Shown piece after piece: positions 19,701 to 30,149 of a stretch of 64,000 nt of DNA. Below the pieces are notes generated by a model, which worked only from the letters and a program-made list of their open reading frames with translations, was not told where the DNA came from and did not search any database. Each line of letters begins with the position of its first letter. Positions within the stretch are counted from its first letter, which is position 1. Made by a program: the position numbers and the translations under genes. Origin of the DNA: Asparagopsis taxiformis (taxonomy: Eukaryota; Rhodophyta; Florideophyceae; Bonnemaisoniales; Bonnemaisoniaceae); contig JALQPE010002792.1 in assembly GCA_030407315.1 (NCBI GenBank), positions 42,733-106,732 of the forward strand. The letters are read 5' to 3'.

Positions 19701-20560
19701 TTCTTGGCGACTAGAGCTGCAAGAGCATGATCATCCTGTTGCTCCTTGCCAGCTTTCTCGAGTTTGTACGCTAAACGCCTGCGACGGGAGCGGTCTCTCT
19801 GGCCTGCGCCCTCTGAAACTGGGATATCATGCTCTAGTCCAGTTCCGTGTTCTTCCACACGCTTCGGAAGTTTGGCACGCTGGAAGTATGTCGCAACCAA
19901 ACGCGACTTTTTGTCATCAATAGGCTCATATACTGACCCGTGACTACGTGACGTCCAGGGGTCATTCAACTGTTCCAGCACAAGTGAATTGAGATCAATC
20001 TGGGCGCGTGGGAATTTGACACCCTCCTGTGCACGACTTGCATCTTCATGCCCAATATGAGAGACATGATCATAGCTGAAATTACGCCTCTTGAGACCAG
20101 TAGAAACCAGCCGACGGTAAAGGTCTTCATCATCGTAACCATAGGTGCGTATACGTTCATCATAACCACCGACATTCCAGAAATTACGCTGCGAAACGAG
20201 CAAAGCCCCATTCAGATGCATTTCATTTGCATCGCGCGCGTTGATGTAATATCCAGTATAGAAGAACGGCTGCGTCGCAGACAGCTTGTGACTAACAATA
20301 GCCTCGGGCGACAGGACATAATCACAGTCCACCTTGAAGAAGACATCAAAGGTGGCTCTACTGAACACCAAATTTTACGCACGCGCGTTCGATGTACAGG
20401 ATTGTTTCATTGGAAAACTTGTCCTCCAGGAATTTTAGACTCATCTCCAATGCGTTGGCCACGAAGAGTTCGCGAGGTAGGTTTGGGAGTGTGACGCGTA
20501 TTTTAGGTGTGAGTTGTAGAAGGTGTGGATGTGGGCGCAGAGAGCTGTGTGTGATGAGGC
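19700..20560 (-). pseudogene. Glycosyltransferase (GT7C/GT2-like) fragment
   Basis: The minus-strand protein contains FFKVDCDYVLSPEAI, with a DxD-like metal site, then NFWNVGGYDERIRTYGYDDEDLYRRL. The latter is the pattern of the galactosyl/N-acetylgalactosaminyltransferase C-terminal domain (NxWGxEDxDL type). These Golgi enzymes transfer sugar from UDP-sugars. The upstream segment (ELFVANALEMSLKFL) is in a different frame from about 20370, so at least one frameshift exists. Its C-terminal end merges near 19700 into the NOP2 fragment, whose start codons lie in another frame. No signal anchor is seen. Confidence 0.75.
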
Positions 20561-20987
20561 GGAAAGGTTGTGTTGGATGGTAAGGTTGGTGAAGGTGGGA
20601 TAGAAGGATGTTCGGCGATGGAAAGTGCAGAATGAAAGGAATCAGCCGATGAATCGGAAAGGTTTTCGGGCTGTTGATTCATAACCTAGAAGTGGAGCAA
20701 GCTTCAGTAGTTTGCAAAGAGATCAAGATGATGGCCAAGTTGTAAAGGAAGGTCACGCCCGGCCAAGTGCGATACTTGATATGATCTGTCGAGTTGGCAA
20801 CACTTGTTTTGTACTCGTGGCCACGTGGACGGGCGTTCCAACGAAATTAATTTATTTCAAATCCGTCGGCGAAGTCGTAACACCAGCAACATCCTCACAG
20901 TGGCCTGATAGACATCCTTCCGTGACCTCAGTTCGCTACATCCGCAAACCACCAACAACTTTGTTCTCAGCGCCCATCTTCCTCAAA
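20561..20987. other. Spacer between divergent gene fragments
   Basis: I see no supported coding region here. It separates the minus-strand fragment train from the plus-strand PWP2 fragment. Confidence 0.4.
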
Positions 20988-21840
20988 ATGGTTATTCCAA
21001 ACTATTCCATTCGTCATCTTCTTGGTGCCCCATACACAGGTGGTGGTTGACTTTCACTAAATCAGGAAACACCTTGTTGCTCACTACCGAAGCGCGTCTC
21101 ATTCAAATTGATCTCGCTGCAGGTCGAACTCGCACCCTCTCGTTCGAGGGCACCCATCCTCTCTTGCACATTTCTAAATCCTAAATGACTTAACAGATCC
21201 TGCTTGTCGACGAGCTCGCTCGCTGCTACCTCGTCTCGTCTTCATCCGCACGGATATCCGCTCGCATGTCTCTGCGCCTCTCTAAAATCACAGCTCCTCG
21301 CATATCTCCTCCTGGTGCATTCGCTGCATTCGCATCAGATTCTACGGTGGAAATCTGGTGAGTGCCGCTCACTCCAATCCCCTCCCATGCTGCCTTTAAC
21401 AAACACGCTGGCTTTAATGTCGGCGCCACTGCTCCACCATGTATTGCTTGGAGCCCTGACTCACATCGTGTGGCAGTTGGGTAAGAAGATGACGCTCAGC
21501 GGGGAAGCGATGGATGCAATTAATGACGACAGTGAGGAGGATGTAGACTATGGCGAGATGCGGCATGCGGATCAAATGTCGCTTCCGGGCGCACGCTCTG
21601 AAAGTCTACTTCGACGAAAAAAGCTGATGAAAGCAGAAGTCAATTGTGTTAGCGTTTGTCCCACTGGTCGGCTCTGGGCTGCGGTTTCTACGGAAGGAGT
21701 ACTCGTTTACAGTGAAGAGTCAAATATCGATGACGGTTTGGGGGAGGACTGGTAACACGAGCTATCAACATTTTGGGCACGCTGCAGTGTCTTGATGAAG
21801 CCGTCACACATGTAGTCGTGTCGGATTGCATCCCCAAGAC
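20988..21840 (+). pseudogene. PWP2-like SSU-processome WD40 protein, decayed
   Basis: The ATG at 20988 starts IRHLLGAPYTGGG, followed after a frame change by LTFTKSGNTLLLTTEARL and a DELARCYLVSS stretch; this is the N-terminal beta-propeller pattern of PWP2. It continues with ASDSTVEIW, stopped by TGA, then IAWSPDSHRVAVG. It ends with a downstream PWP2 segment (SLPGARSESLLRRKK, VNCVSVCPTGRLWAAVSTEG) and ILGTLQCLDEAVTHVV before a double stop near 21840. Blades between these parts are missing. PWP2 is a nucleolar component of 90S pre-ribosomes. Several frameshifts, stops and an internal deletion make this a non-functional fragment. Confidence 0.85.
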
Positions 21841-22059
21841 ATAGTGAAATTTCCAACGTGAACTGATGATGTTCCTGCGCAGTGCACAGTTATATTATAC
21901 GTCACTGGACAGTAAATATTTCGTTCTCCGTTGCTGCCATCCTCTGCCTAAGTTGATTTTACTCATTTGTCGCTCAAACATACTGCAACCGCAATTGAAT
22001 TCTGCTGCGTTTTGTAGGTGTGGATCTTGGCCACATTGCTATTGGTTCACAGAAATATT

Positions 22060-23055
22060 CTAGTCTAGGTCTAGGAACTTGGTCAAGAAGTCACGCGAAT
22101 AGGAATCCAGCCGACCATCTAGAAGCTCCGGGATCTCAAGGATAACACTATCAGGAGAGATATGGTCGACCCAAGGGCATCCATTCCTTCTCAAACATGG
22201 TTCATAACGGCACGTTAGAGCATTTCCATCCTTCTTTTCCATCCATTCAACTGTGATCTTGAGTACATTTCTTTCCTTTTTTCCCCTTTCTACACCTTTA
22301 ACCTTTGCTAACCAGAAAGGCTCCTCAGCTGAACAGCCTGTCCCTTTCACAGCAACAAACGTGTTGACCATATCATCTGATTCCTCGGGGCGCAACTGAT
22401 CTTGTTCATCAATGTTGACCATATCATCTGATTCCTCAGGGTGCAACTGATCTTGTTCATCAATTTCAGGTTGCTTTTCGCTATCAGAAGCAGAACCTAG
22501 TTCCGAATCAGGAGATTCAACTGGTTGAGAGGCAGACGCACCAATAAGCTTCATTTTCGTTTTCCACTGCATATCAATTGAAAATCGGAATGTTTGGTTC
22601 AGAAATTTGTAGCAAACTCTCCTTCCACCGTAACGGTACGTTTCAAACTCTTGCACAAACAAAGATTGTAAGAAATGGCGTCGATCTTTCTGGTTCATAT
22701 GTGCAACTTTCTTCATATCATCACATAGCTGATCTCGGTCAACCTTTTGGAAGCATTTTAGCTTACAGCAATGCTTTGTAGTAAGTTTCTTGATTTGAGA
22801 AGGAGCTGAGAGCTCTTCGGCATTCGATAGTCTTCTTCGTTGTGAAATTGTGAGAGATACTGACCTCTTCGCTTGACTTGGGAGTGGAACAGTTTCTAGG
22901 GAGCGCTCATCTTCAATAACGGGCGATGTATTCTTGCTTGATCCAGCGCGTAGGGATTTTTGCGCTTGGACGGGTACCTTAGTCGCCGAGCTCTTCTTGA
23001 GCGACCCGCGCGGTACTTTTTTCGCTGTTGTTGGGCGACCAGACCTCGTACGCAT
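22060..23055 (-). CDS. Cys-rich protein related to the DUF7869 gene but lacking its core
   Basis: 331 residues from the ATG at 23055 (MRTRSGRP); an ATG at 23100 would add 15 residues. After a basic, Ser-rich N-terminus (1-90) comes a small Cys-containing domain (KHCCKLKCFQKV, then RRHFLQSLF, then RRVCYKFLNQTFRFS, about 95-160). Next is an acidic linker with a 17-residue motif beginning IDEQDQL repeated twice, then a C-terminal domain starting FVAVKGTGCSAEEPFWLAKV. The Cys domain and the C-terminal domain both align with the two ends of the transposase-like protein of 27444-30074, while the whole catalytic middle is absent. The C-terminal module is BAH/Tudor-like in pattern, but I cannot assign it. 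It could be a DNA- or chromatin-binding regulator of the element, by analogy with truncated transposases that repress. It is transcribed away from the methyltransferase gene. Confidence 0.75.
   Translation of the reverse strand: MRTRSGRPTTAKKVPRGSLKKSSATKVPVQAQKSLRAGSSKNTSPVIEDERSLETVPLPSQAKRSVSLTISQRRRLSNAEELSAPSQIKKLTTKHCCKLKCFQKVDRDQLCDDMKKVAHMNQKDRRHFLQSLFVQEFETYRYGGRRVCYKFLNQTFRFSIDMQWKTKMKLIGASASQPVESPDSELGSASDSEKQPEIDEQDQLHPEESDDMVNIDEQDQLRPEESDDMVNTFVAVKGTGCSAEEPFWLAKVKGVERGKKERNVLKITVEWMEKKDGNALTCRYEPCLRRNGCPWVDHISPDSVILEIPELLDGRLDSYSRDFLTKFLDLD
22361..22465 (-). repeat. Tandem 51-bp duplication within the Cys-rich gene
   Basis: Two adjacent copies of a 51-base phrase (CATATCATCTGATTCCTC...) encode the twice-repeated 17-residue acidic motif. 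The frame is kept. Confidence 0.85.
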
Positions 23056-23079
23056 TTTGAAACCGAGTCGTTTATGGTA

Positions 23080-23097
23080 CCATACAACGTTGTATGG
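23080..23097. promoter_or_regulatory. 18-bp perfect palindrome upstream of the Cys-rich gene
   Basis: CCATACAACGTTGTATGG is an exact inverted repeat lying 25 bases upstream of the ATG at 23055. Its position suggests an operator-like site, possibly for an element-encoded protein. Nothing else supports this. Confidence 0.35.
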
Positions 23098-23100
23098 CAA

Positions 23101-24215
23101 ATATCAAATACTGGTTTTGACAACCAACTGTTATATTCACGCTAGGTGCTGGAACCAGAACAATATCCTGAATACGAAATAAAGATAAAGTATTCAAACT
23201 CAGAAACAATTCAAAGAAATTTTCATTGATTCAATATTTTCAGAATATTATTTAGGTTCTGCTGCTTCTAACGGTAACCAGTACAATAAGAAGTTAGTCC
23301 ATATGGAGAACTCCCAGTGGTGTTCAGTATGGAATTACGAATTCAAAGTAGGTCTACTTATCTGACTGCAACATACACCGCTAGGGAAATGTGAGCAGCG
23401 TGAGGAGTAGGGTTGCCATTGTCTTCACCAGGTGTAAAATGGATGCATGAAAGATGTACTAACTGAGCTCTTCCAGGTGATGGTGGAAACTCAAATTGAA
23501 GCAGATTGAAACCTATCGACTAATATTGATATCAGACGGATAGGTTTCTACAGCTGTGAAATAGGAATAGAGCAGAAATAGTTCTGAATATTACCATTTT
23601 GTAATTGGATTACTAAAAATACATTTTGATATGAAGCATTATCATGGGAACACTTGTCGTTCAGGTCACCTTTCAAAATCCATTACCGGTTTCAGTGATT
23701 CATTTTAGCCACATGTGTTGAGAAAGGATCTCTAGTTACGTCTGTAGTCAGATGTATAGTCCAATATTGATATTCAACGCTGACTGGCTAGCCAGACCGA
23801 AGAGTGGAGTGATGGCCTTGACTACAAGATGGAGCTGACTTGTCATACATTCGCTCAGCTTCATGTGGCCTGAAGTGCTGTTTGCTTCCTTTCGGTATCG
23901 AACCCTGAGCCAGCAGAGTTCATGTCATTTCTACTTCACATATTCAGCAAGTGGTGCAATTAGACGTCCTGCACCGCAAATTTTCCAGTTTGCAATAATC
24001 CACTGGATGTAAGTCTCTGGAATACCATCCTTTCAGAGTTGACACTCAGTCCTGTACTATACGTGAAGAGATGTTATTGTACTGAGAGTTTATAACTTTA
24101 ACGGATCAGGGAGCGTAGCAATAAACTATTCAGGAACTTTGTTCCGTTTATATCATCATGGAGTCCGACGTCGGCGCTTCGTTGCTTATTATCCAAACAT
24201 CTGGGAGGACAATTT
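23101..24215. other. AT-rich divergent intergenic region
   Basis: About 1.1 kb between divergently transcribed genes, with no open frame of note. It should hold both promoters. I see no repeat or transposon end within it. Confidence 0.5.
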
Positions 24216-27130
24216 GTGTTCCACTCTATGCTTATACACCCTCCCAACAATTCTTGCTTGGAAACGGCTATCACAGATATGTCCAGCTCTTTTTTCAAAC
24301 AAAAGAATATTTCCGGTACACAAGATGCTCATTCCACACCACGAGACACATCCATCATGGCGCTTTTCGCAGATGTTATGGAGGGTTCCACTAACATGCG
24401 AGTAGATCCACGTTCTTGTGTCCCTTTAACCTCTGTTCGACAGATTTCAAGATCTGGTGTTATGAGATTGAAGGCAATTTTCAACGGTTCTAGCTTCGAT
24501 CGGGACACGAGAAATGGTCGAGTAAATAACGACAGATATGGTCAAGGTTTCATTGCTGGTTCCGATAACGGGATCGTAGTCGAACTCACTGGTGGTCTGA
24601 AACGCCACGTAGTAGACTTCTTCCGATCTATGAAAGGATCCGATGGAAAACCTCTTTCCGAGTCTCAGGCAGTCGAAAAAGCAGAAGGTCGTTCTGTTTG
24701 GTATGGTGTAGTAGATGGGATGCATAGACTCACCGCCATTCTGGAGCTGATGGATGAGAGCCCAGATGTATGGGAGTCATTTCTCTGGCCCGTTACTATT
24801 CTGAAAGGCGGTCATAGCTTACAAGTTTTGAAACAGTTGGGACGGCATCAAAACAGGAAGCACGATGCATCCTTTTTCATCGAGTCCACGTTGTACGATA
24901 CGCTAATTGGTCTTCGCGAAGAATCAGATCGGTTAAGGACGATGTCGAACGGGAAGCAACCAACTGCAAAGCAAATTGCCTCTGCATATGATGGATGCAC
25001 ACATCTCAAAGATAACACTATGAGACAAACAGCTACTACAGCTGTTCGATTACCACTAAAAGTCATTCATGAAATTGGTAAGATAATGAACTCGGAACAT
25101 CCAGAGCTTGCGGAACCCCTCTCATCAGGAGAGAAAATTGGTGACTCCGTGTCTGCAATGCACACAGTTGACTGTCGGGTGTTCCGTAGGTTCATTAACA
25201 TTACATCGATCAAGTCAGCTACCAAGTTTATGAACGCTACGGGGCCGGACGCAGAACAAAATCAGATCAACACACTGTATCGCCTCAGAGAAATTTCGAG
25301 GTCAAATAAGTTTAAAGCAGCATCCTACAAAGCCACAGTAGAGCAATTCGAAAGCGCTTGTCATGCTTTGAGGGAGGCTAGGAAGTTCGAGTCCCTCATC
25401 GAGGAGGAAACATGGCCCTCTGGCATGGAAGCAATCAAGAATAACCTTCTTAGATCGACTAAGTTCGATACAGAAGTTTCTGCTAACTCTGGTAACGACA
25501 CAGAAATTCTTGAAACGCTCTTGAAGCAATACCGAAAAGTCTGTCCAGAGGCAGCACCAATGAAGGAGAAGAAATACATTGAGCAAAATAGGATCATTTC
25601 AGAGTATGATTCTGTTCAAGTTGATGGTGATCTTTCAGAGGGTGCCTTACCCAATGAGAATGATGGAGGTGAAGAACAAATAACAGAAAAGGGTGAAGTC
25701 AGCGCAGAAACTGTCGCTAGGTCTGAACAAGAGCATAATGAAGTTGTTAAGCCTTCCGAGAGCAAAACTTCTAAATCGGAACATGTTTCTGATCCCGGTA
25801 AAACAGGAACTAAGCAAGGTGAGATTGTCTGTGCTGGAAACGTTCCAAGTTTGAATTCTGAAAGGCTGAATACTCGACCAAAGCGACCTGCTCCAGATGA
25901 AAATAACTCAGAAGATAAAATTGATCACTTGAGTCAAATGGGAGTTGCTTGTTATCAGATGAAATGGCAAGAATTCGACAAAACGGTATGGACTGATAAC
26001 CACCCCCTTTTTGACTTCATCCTTACCGATCCGCCATATGGTACTCCGAAGTCCCAGGCACTTCGTACCACAAACTACGACAATTTTATCGACGACAAAG
26101 AAATTAAATCTCTTTGTCAGTTCGCGAGACGAGTTTTGAAGCCCGGTGGATGGTTTCTTTCGTTTTGTCGTTCCGAAACTTCGAAAGTTTTTACAGTGAG
26201 CTTCATCGGATTGGTTTTTCCGGTCCAGAGTATCCTTTCGTTATAATGAAGGATACTCGAACCATACAACACCACAGAGGTGAAAACTTTCCTCAAAACG
26301 CATGTGACTTTGCAGTGATCGCAAAGGCACCAGGGGCTTCTAAAGATGGTTTCAAACCTGATCTGAAGAGTCCGTACCATTTTGTCCCTTCAAAGACAAG
26401 CAGAAGGTTCGCTGCGATGTCAGATATACCTGTTTCTAAAGAAAAGCTTGTTATTCCTGGCTCAAAGGCCCCGGTTCTTACGGAGGAAAAAAACATTGCC
26501 CTACTTTCTGAGCTAATCAATACTTTCTGTCCGGAAAGAGGTTCTGTTTTGGATATGTACTCAGGAACGTTAACAACTGCTATTGCATCAATGAGAACCG
26601 CTCGATCATGCGTTGTAATTGAGGCGAATGCCCGAACTTTCCGCATTGCTCATGAAAGACTTCGAGCTGTAGCCGAAATATTGTATTCAAAGGTTCCCAA
26701 AACGAAAAATGATTCGAAGAAGAGAAAGATAGGGGATTCCAGAAATACAGACAGCAGTGGAGAGATTGACTGTATTGCAAGAGTAACAGAAGATGGAAAC
26801 GAAAGACAAGTTCCCAGAGGAGGGGATACAGTGGACCTCATGATAGACGGTAACATTGTGGGGGTTGCAAAGCTTCTTCCAGGACCGGAAGAAAGTACCG
26901 CTCTTCAAACTTCAATTCATAATGTGTCGCTGACCAAATATGAGAAGAAAGGTCAGAAGCTCATATCTTGCTATCATTTTGAGGTGAAGGAAAATACTAA
27001 GAACTATGCGTACCCGTATGGCTATGGTGGGGTTGAGGAGCCACCCAAGACTTTGCAAGGTCTCGTAGGAGTATTCTCATGGGATCTATATGCAATGCAA
27101 GTTTCAAATGGTATCTCCGGCAAGCAATGA
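24216..27130 (+). pseudogene. ParB-like domain + beta-class DNA methyltransferase (one frameshift)
   Basis: A single gene read in two frames: 24216-26190, then 26190-27130. ATG candidates are 24216 and 24357 (MALFADVMEG). The N-terminal part has a ParB/sulfiredoxin-type signature, WYGVVDGMHRLTAI (about residue 160), as in phage and bacterial proteins that pair ParB domains with methylases. A variable, charged linker follows (about 410-590). Then comes the methyltransferase with motif IV FILTDPPYGTP (near 604), LKPGGWFLSF, and after the frame change motif I GSVLDMYSGTLTTAI with an acidic SAM-ribose loop (IEANARTF). Motif IV before motif I is the permuted beta-class order of N6-adenine or N4-cytosine DNA methyltransferases; DPPY fits either. 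The shift lies in a run of five Ts (26188-26192), where one base more or less restores the frame. It could be a mutation, an assembly error or programmed. A C-terminal beta-rich segment (VDLMIDGNIVGVAKLLPG) is of unknown role. It sits upstream of the DUF7869 gene on the same strand. Confidence 0.8.
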
Positions 27131-27443
27131 TTTTCACGACCATTTGTAACATATAGTAGAACATGGACGAATCGCAGCTATCAGTTCTCTCCTGTTGCCC
27201 TTATCGAGAAGTACACCATAGCCTGAAATTGGAAACCTTTCCAGTAAACTTCTATTCTTCAGAAATACTGTAACGGATGCTGCTGTGCTCGAGTCTAGGA
27301 ATACATACCGTTACACGTATATTATATTTCTTCCCGTTACAATTCTTCAACGCCAAAGTTTTCCTGACAGCCGATACAGCAGACTCCTGAGTGATAAAGT
27401 TGTAGATACGTAATTTGTATAGAGAGCTCTAGGGAAATATGAT
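27131..27443. other. Spacer between methyltransferase and transposase-like gene
   Basis: About 310 bases with no open frame. The likely promoter of the next gene lies here. Confidence 0.4.
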
Positions 27444-30074
27444 TTGTCCGATATCCCTGTTCTATTTTCTCAACCACTATTGCGTAACAATCAAAACAGA
27501 ACCATTTTCGGATCTTTCACAATGAGCACACAAGATCCCACCCCGCTTTCCCCCTGCGATCACGATGTACTGCGTACCCAAGCCGAATCCATTCTACTTT
27601 CATTGGGAGTAGATCCTGGTTTCACACTCACTATGCATGGATCCAGTGCCTTGATAACGAAAGGAGAAAAAAATCAGAAAGGAGAAGAAGAGAGTTCAGA
27701 GAAAGTTTTGCACATGTACGGAATCCCTACAGAGACCCCAAGCGCGGATCAAGGATCTAATGACTTTGTACCTGATCTCATTGGGTCAAGGAATTTTGAA
27801 GTCCCCTTGAGCGACATGGACGATCCTGATAATGAACAAGTTTCTTCTGATGCTCTAAAAGTTTCTGAGCGAAACAAATTTGTTTCTGCCGAGAACTTCC
27901 ACTCCAAAAATCACTACAATCGGAAACCGTACGACAGCAAAGTAAGAGGTAAGTTGTTGAAACCAGAAAGCAGAAGGAAGATATTCAGGAGAAATCTTGT
28001 TCTGTCTCTGTCGAGCACAGAAATGAAGAAGATGAAATGCTGTCAACAGAATTGCTTTTCGAGAACAGATTGTGTATTCTTGTCCAGTGAAACTTCCCGA
28101 GTACTTCTCTGGGGAAATGAAGATAGGAGAAGATATCTGCAAAATTTACTGGAGCCAAGTTCTATGATCTTCAGGTTTGCAGGGAGGAAGGTCTGTTACA
28201 AGTTCCTTGAGTCCTCTTTTAAGTTTTCCCGGCACCTACAGAGCTCCGTCAAGAAGTCATATACGAACGGAAGAAGCTTCTGTTCAATTCAAACATCAAA
28301 ACACCTGGCTTCTCCCAGCAGAGATGCAGTAATATGCTTCCTAGAGCGGTTCGCAGAGTCAACGGCAGATCGGATGCCAGATACAAACGAGAGGCATCTC
28401 CCACTATTCCAAAAAAAAGCTGTCTATGAAATGTTCTGTGAACAGTACTCTGTTCTGTATGGTACACAAAACCCACCTTCTCTAACTTACTTCTACTCCA
28501 CATGGAAGACATATTGTGGAGATATCAAAGTACGGAGAATTCAGAGGTTTACAAAATGTACTGAGTGCGAATACATTCGCAGTGCCTTAGAGAGACTCGG
28601 AACAGATGTGACTCGTACTGCCCCTCTTCTCGAGAGAAGGCGTTTGCATATCGAGATGGTCGCCAGAGAAAGAAGAGAATACCAGAGGAAATGTGAACTA
28701 ACTACATTGTATCCCTCAAAATATACATCCCTAATTATTGACGGTGCTGATCAATCTGGTTATGGACTTCCTCACTTCTCCGTGAGTACGAAAGCAACCG
28801 TTGGGCACAGTCTCAAGGTGAAACTTGTTGGTGTACTCGAACATAGAGTTCGAAAACGCCTCACACTATATACAATGACTGCAGAGCATGAGACTGGGGC
28901 AAATCATATCATTGAAGCTCTCCATAGAAGTCTGTCAGCCAAGGCCGAGAGCTCACAACTTGAAGGAACCTTGTACTTGCAAGTCGATAACTGCACACGC
29001 GAAAACAAGAACAAATTTTTGTTTTGTTATTTGGAATGTCTCGTGGCCTGGGGAGTTTTCCAAGAGGTTTTCGTGTCTTTCCTTCCTGTAGGACATACAC
29101 ATGCTGATATTGACCAAGCATTCAGTTGTACCTCGAGAAGAATGCATTCTAATAACGCTGTGACTATGGAAGAACTACTCGAGGAGTTGAGGAAGTCCTT
29201 CACACCACAGCCAGTTGTGGTTCGTATGCTTCATATTATCAATTTCTCAGGCCTATGCAGGGAGACAAACTGTATCGGGAAGGTAAAGCCTTTCTCAAAG
29301 TACAGGTATTTCAGGTTCTACCGGGACGAAGAACCAGAAACGAATTCTGACTTCTACAACACTGCATGCGATGTGAAGGTATTCAGTGATGATCAGTGGG
29401 AAAGACTTCCCACTAGCACCCCAGGACTGAAAGGGTTCACTATTTGCCCACCTTCTCTCCGTTCAACGCCGCCCAACAATGTCGTGTCTCCGCCAGATCG
29501 GAATAAGGTTCTGTTCAGAATACGGTCTGAAGAATCCAGGATAAATTGTCCTATGAAAATGCAGGCACTTCTGGACCTTGTGGAACATGTTTACAGAAAT
29601 AGGGTTGAACCTCCGCACTGGAATCTTCGGGATTGCTTCGAGCTGAAAGGAAAATACAAAAGGGACTCTATGAACATAATGCATTGTGATGAAAATGAAG
29701 TATACGCCGAGTATCCAGAGCCCGTATCTAATCTGTCATATTCTCGGAACCGGTTTGTCGCCGTAAATGGGGAGGGATGTACAAAAGAAATGCCATTTTG
29801 GATCGGACAGGTTGTGGAATGTATTCGGAACAAGGAAGGGATAGTGTGCAAGCTTCGCATACGATGGTATGAAGTTTACGACAAACGTGATGCTTGGTCA
29901 GGAAAATACCACCCGGCTTCGCTGGGGAAGGGGAAGCATTCAAAGCCTTGGAATGAAACAATTCCAGTAGAAAGTGTTATCGCTGAGTTTCCTTCTCTCA
30001 CAAACAAGAAATTGAGATCAGGAGTCGAAAAGGAAATTCGTGCCGGTTTATCTTCACTTGGAAATGGTAGATAG
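27444..30074 (+). CDS. DUF7869-type transposase-like protein
   Basis: 876 residues from 27444, or 850 from the ATG at 27522 (MSTQDPTPLS). Order: a disordered acidic N-terminus; a Cys domain (MKCCQQNCF, then RRRYLQNLL and RKVCYKFLESSFKFS, about 190-265); a helical part with STWKTYCGDIKVRR and the Cys pair TKCTECEYIR (about 350-380); the core domain IIDGADQSGYGLPHFS (near 430), LYLQVDNCTRENKNKFLF (near 513) and LPVGHTHADIDQAFS (near 548); then a C-terminal domain NRFVAVNGEGCTKEMPFWIG (770 onward). The core matches the pattern of DUF7869, an RNase H-fold-like family widespread in algae, oomycetes and cnidarians and often found in repeats. The acidic residues and the HTHxDID motif are candidate catalytic positions. 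The gene ends 76 bases before the right terminal repeat of element D, which supports a mobility role. The chemistry is not established from sequence. Confidence 0.8.
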   Translation: MSDIPVLFSQPLLRNNQNRTIFGSFTMSTQDPTPLSPCDHDVLRTQAESILLSLGVDPGFTLTMHGSSALITKGEKNQKGEEESSEKVLHMYGIPTETPSADQGSNDFVPDLIGSRNFEVPLSDMDDPDNEQVSSDALKVSERNKFVSAENFHSKNHYNRKPYDSKVRGKLLKPESRRKIFRRNLVLSLSSTEMKKMKCCQQNCFSRTDCVFLSSETSRVLLWGNEDRRRYLQNLLEPSSMIFRFAGRKVCYKFLESSFKFSRHLQSSVKKSYTNGRSFCSIQTSKHLASPSRDAVICFLERFAESTADRMPDTNERHLPLFQKKAVYEMFCEQYSVLYGTQNPPSLTYFYSTWKTYCGDIKVRRIQRFTKCTECEYIRSALERLGTDVTRTAPLLERRRLHIEMVARERREYQRKCELTTLYPSKYTSLIIDGADQSGYGLPHFSVSTKATVGHSLKVKLVGVLEHRVRKRLTLYTMTAEHETGANHIIEALHRSLSAKAESSQLEGTLYLQVDNCTRENKNKFLFCYLECLVAWGVFQEVFVSFLPVGHTHADIDQAFSCTSRRMHSNNAVTMEELLEELRKSFTPQPVVVRMLHIINFSGLCRETNCIGKVKPFSKYRYFRFYRDEEPETNSDFYNTACDVKVFSDDQWERLPTSTPGLKGFTICPPSLRSTPPNNVVSPPDRNKVLFRIRSEESRINCPMKMQALLDLVEHVYRNRVEPPHWNLRDCFELKGKYKRDSMNIMHCDENEVYAEYPEPVSNLSYSRNRFVAVNGEGCTKEMPFWIGQVVECIRNKEGIVCKLRIRWYEVYDKRDAWSGKYHPASLGKGKHSKPWNETIPVESVIAEFPSLTNKKLRSGVEKEIRAGLSSLGNGR

Positions 30075-30149
30075 GGTAGATAGGACCGCTGCATCTTGGA
30101 AAATTTGAATTCTGAAAATTTTTAATTTTGAAAATGATTTCATTGCAGC

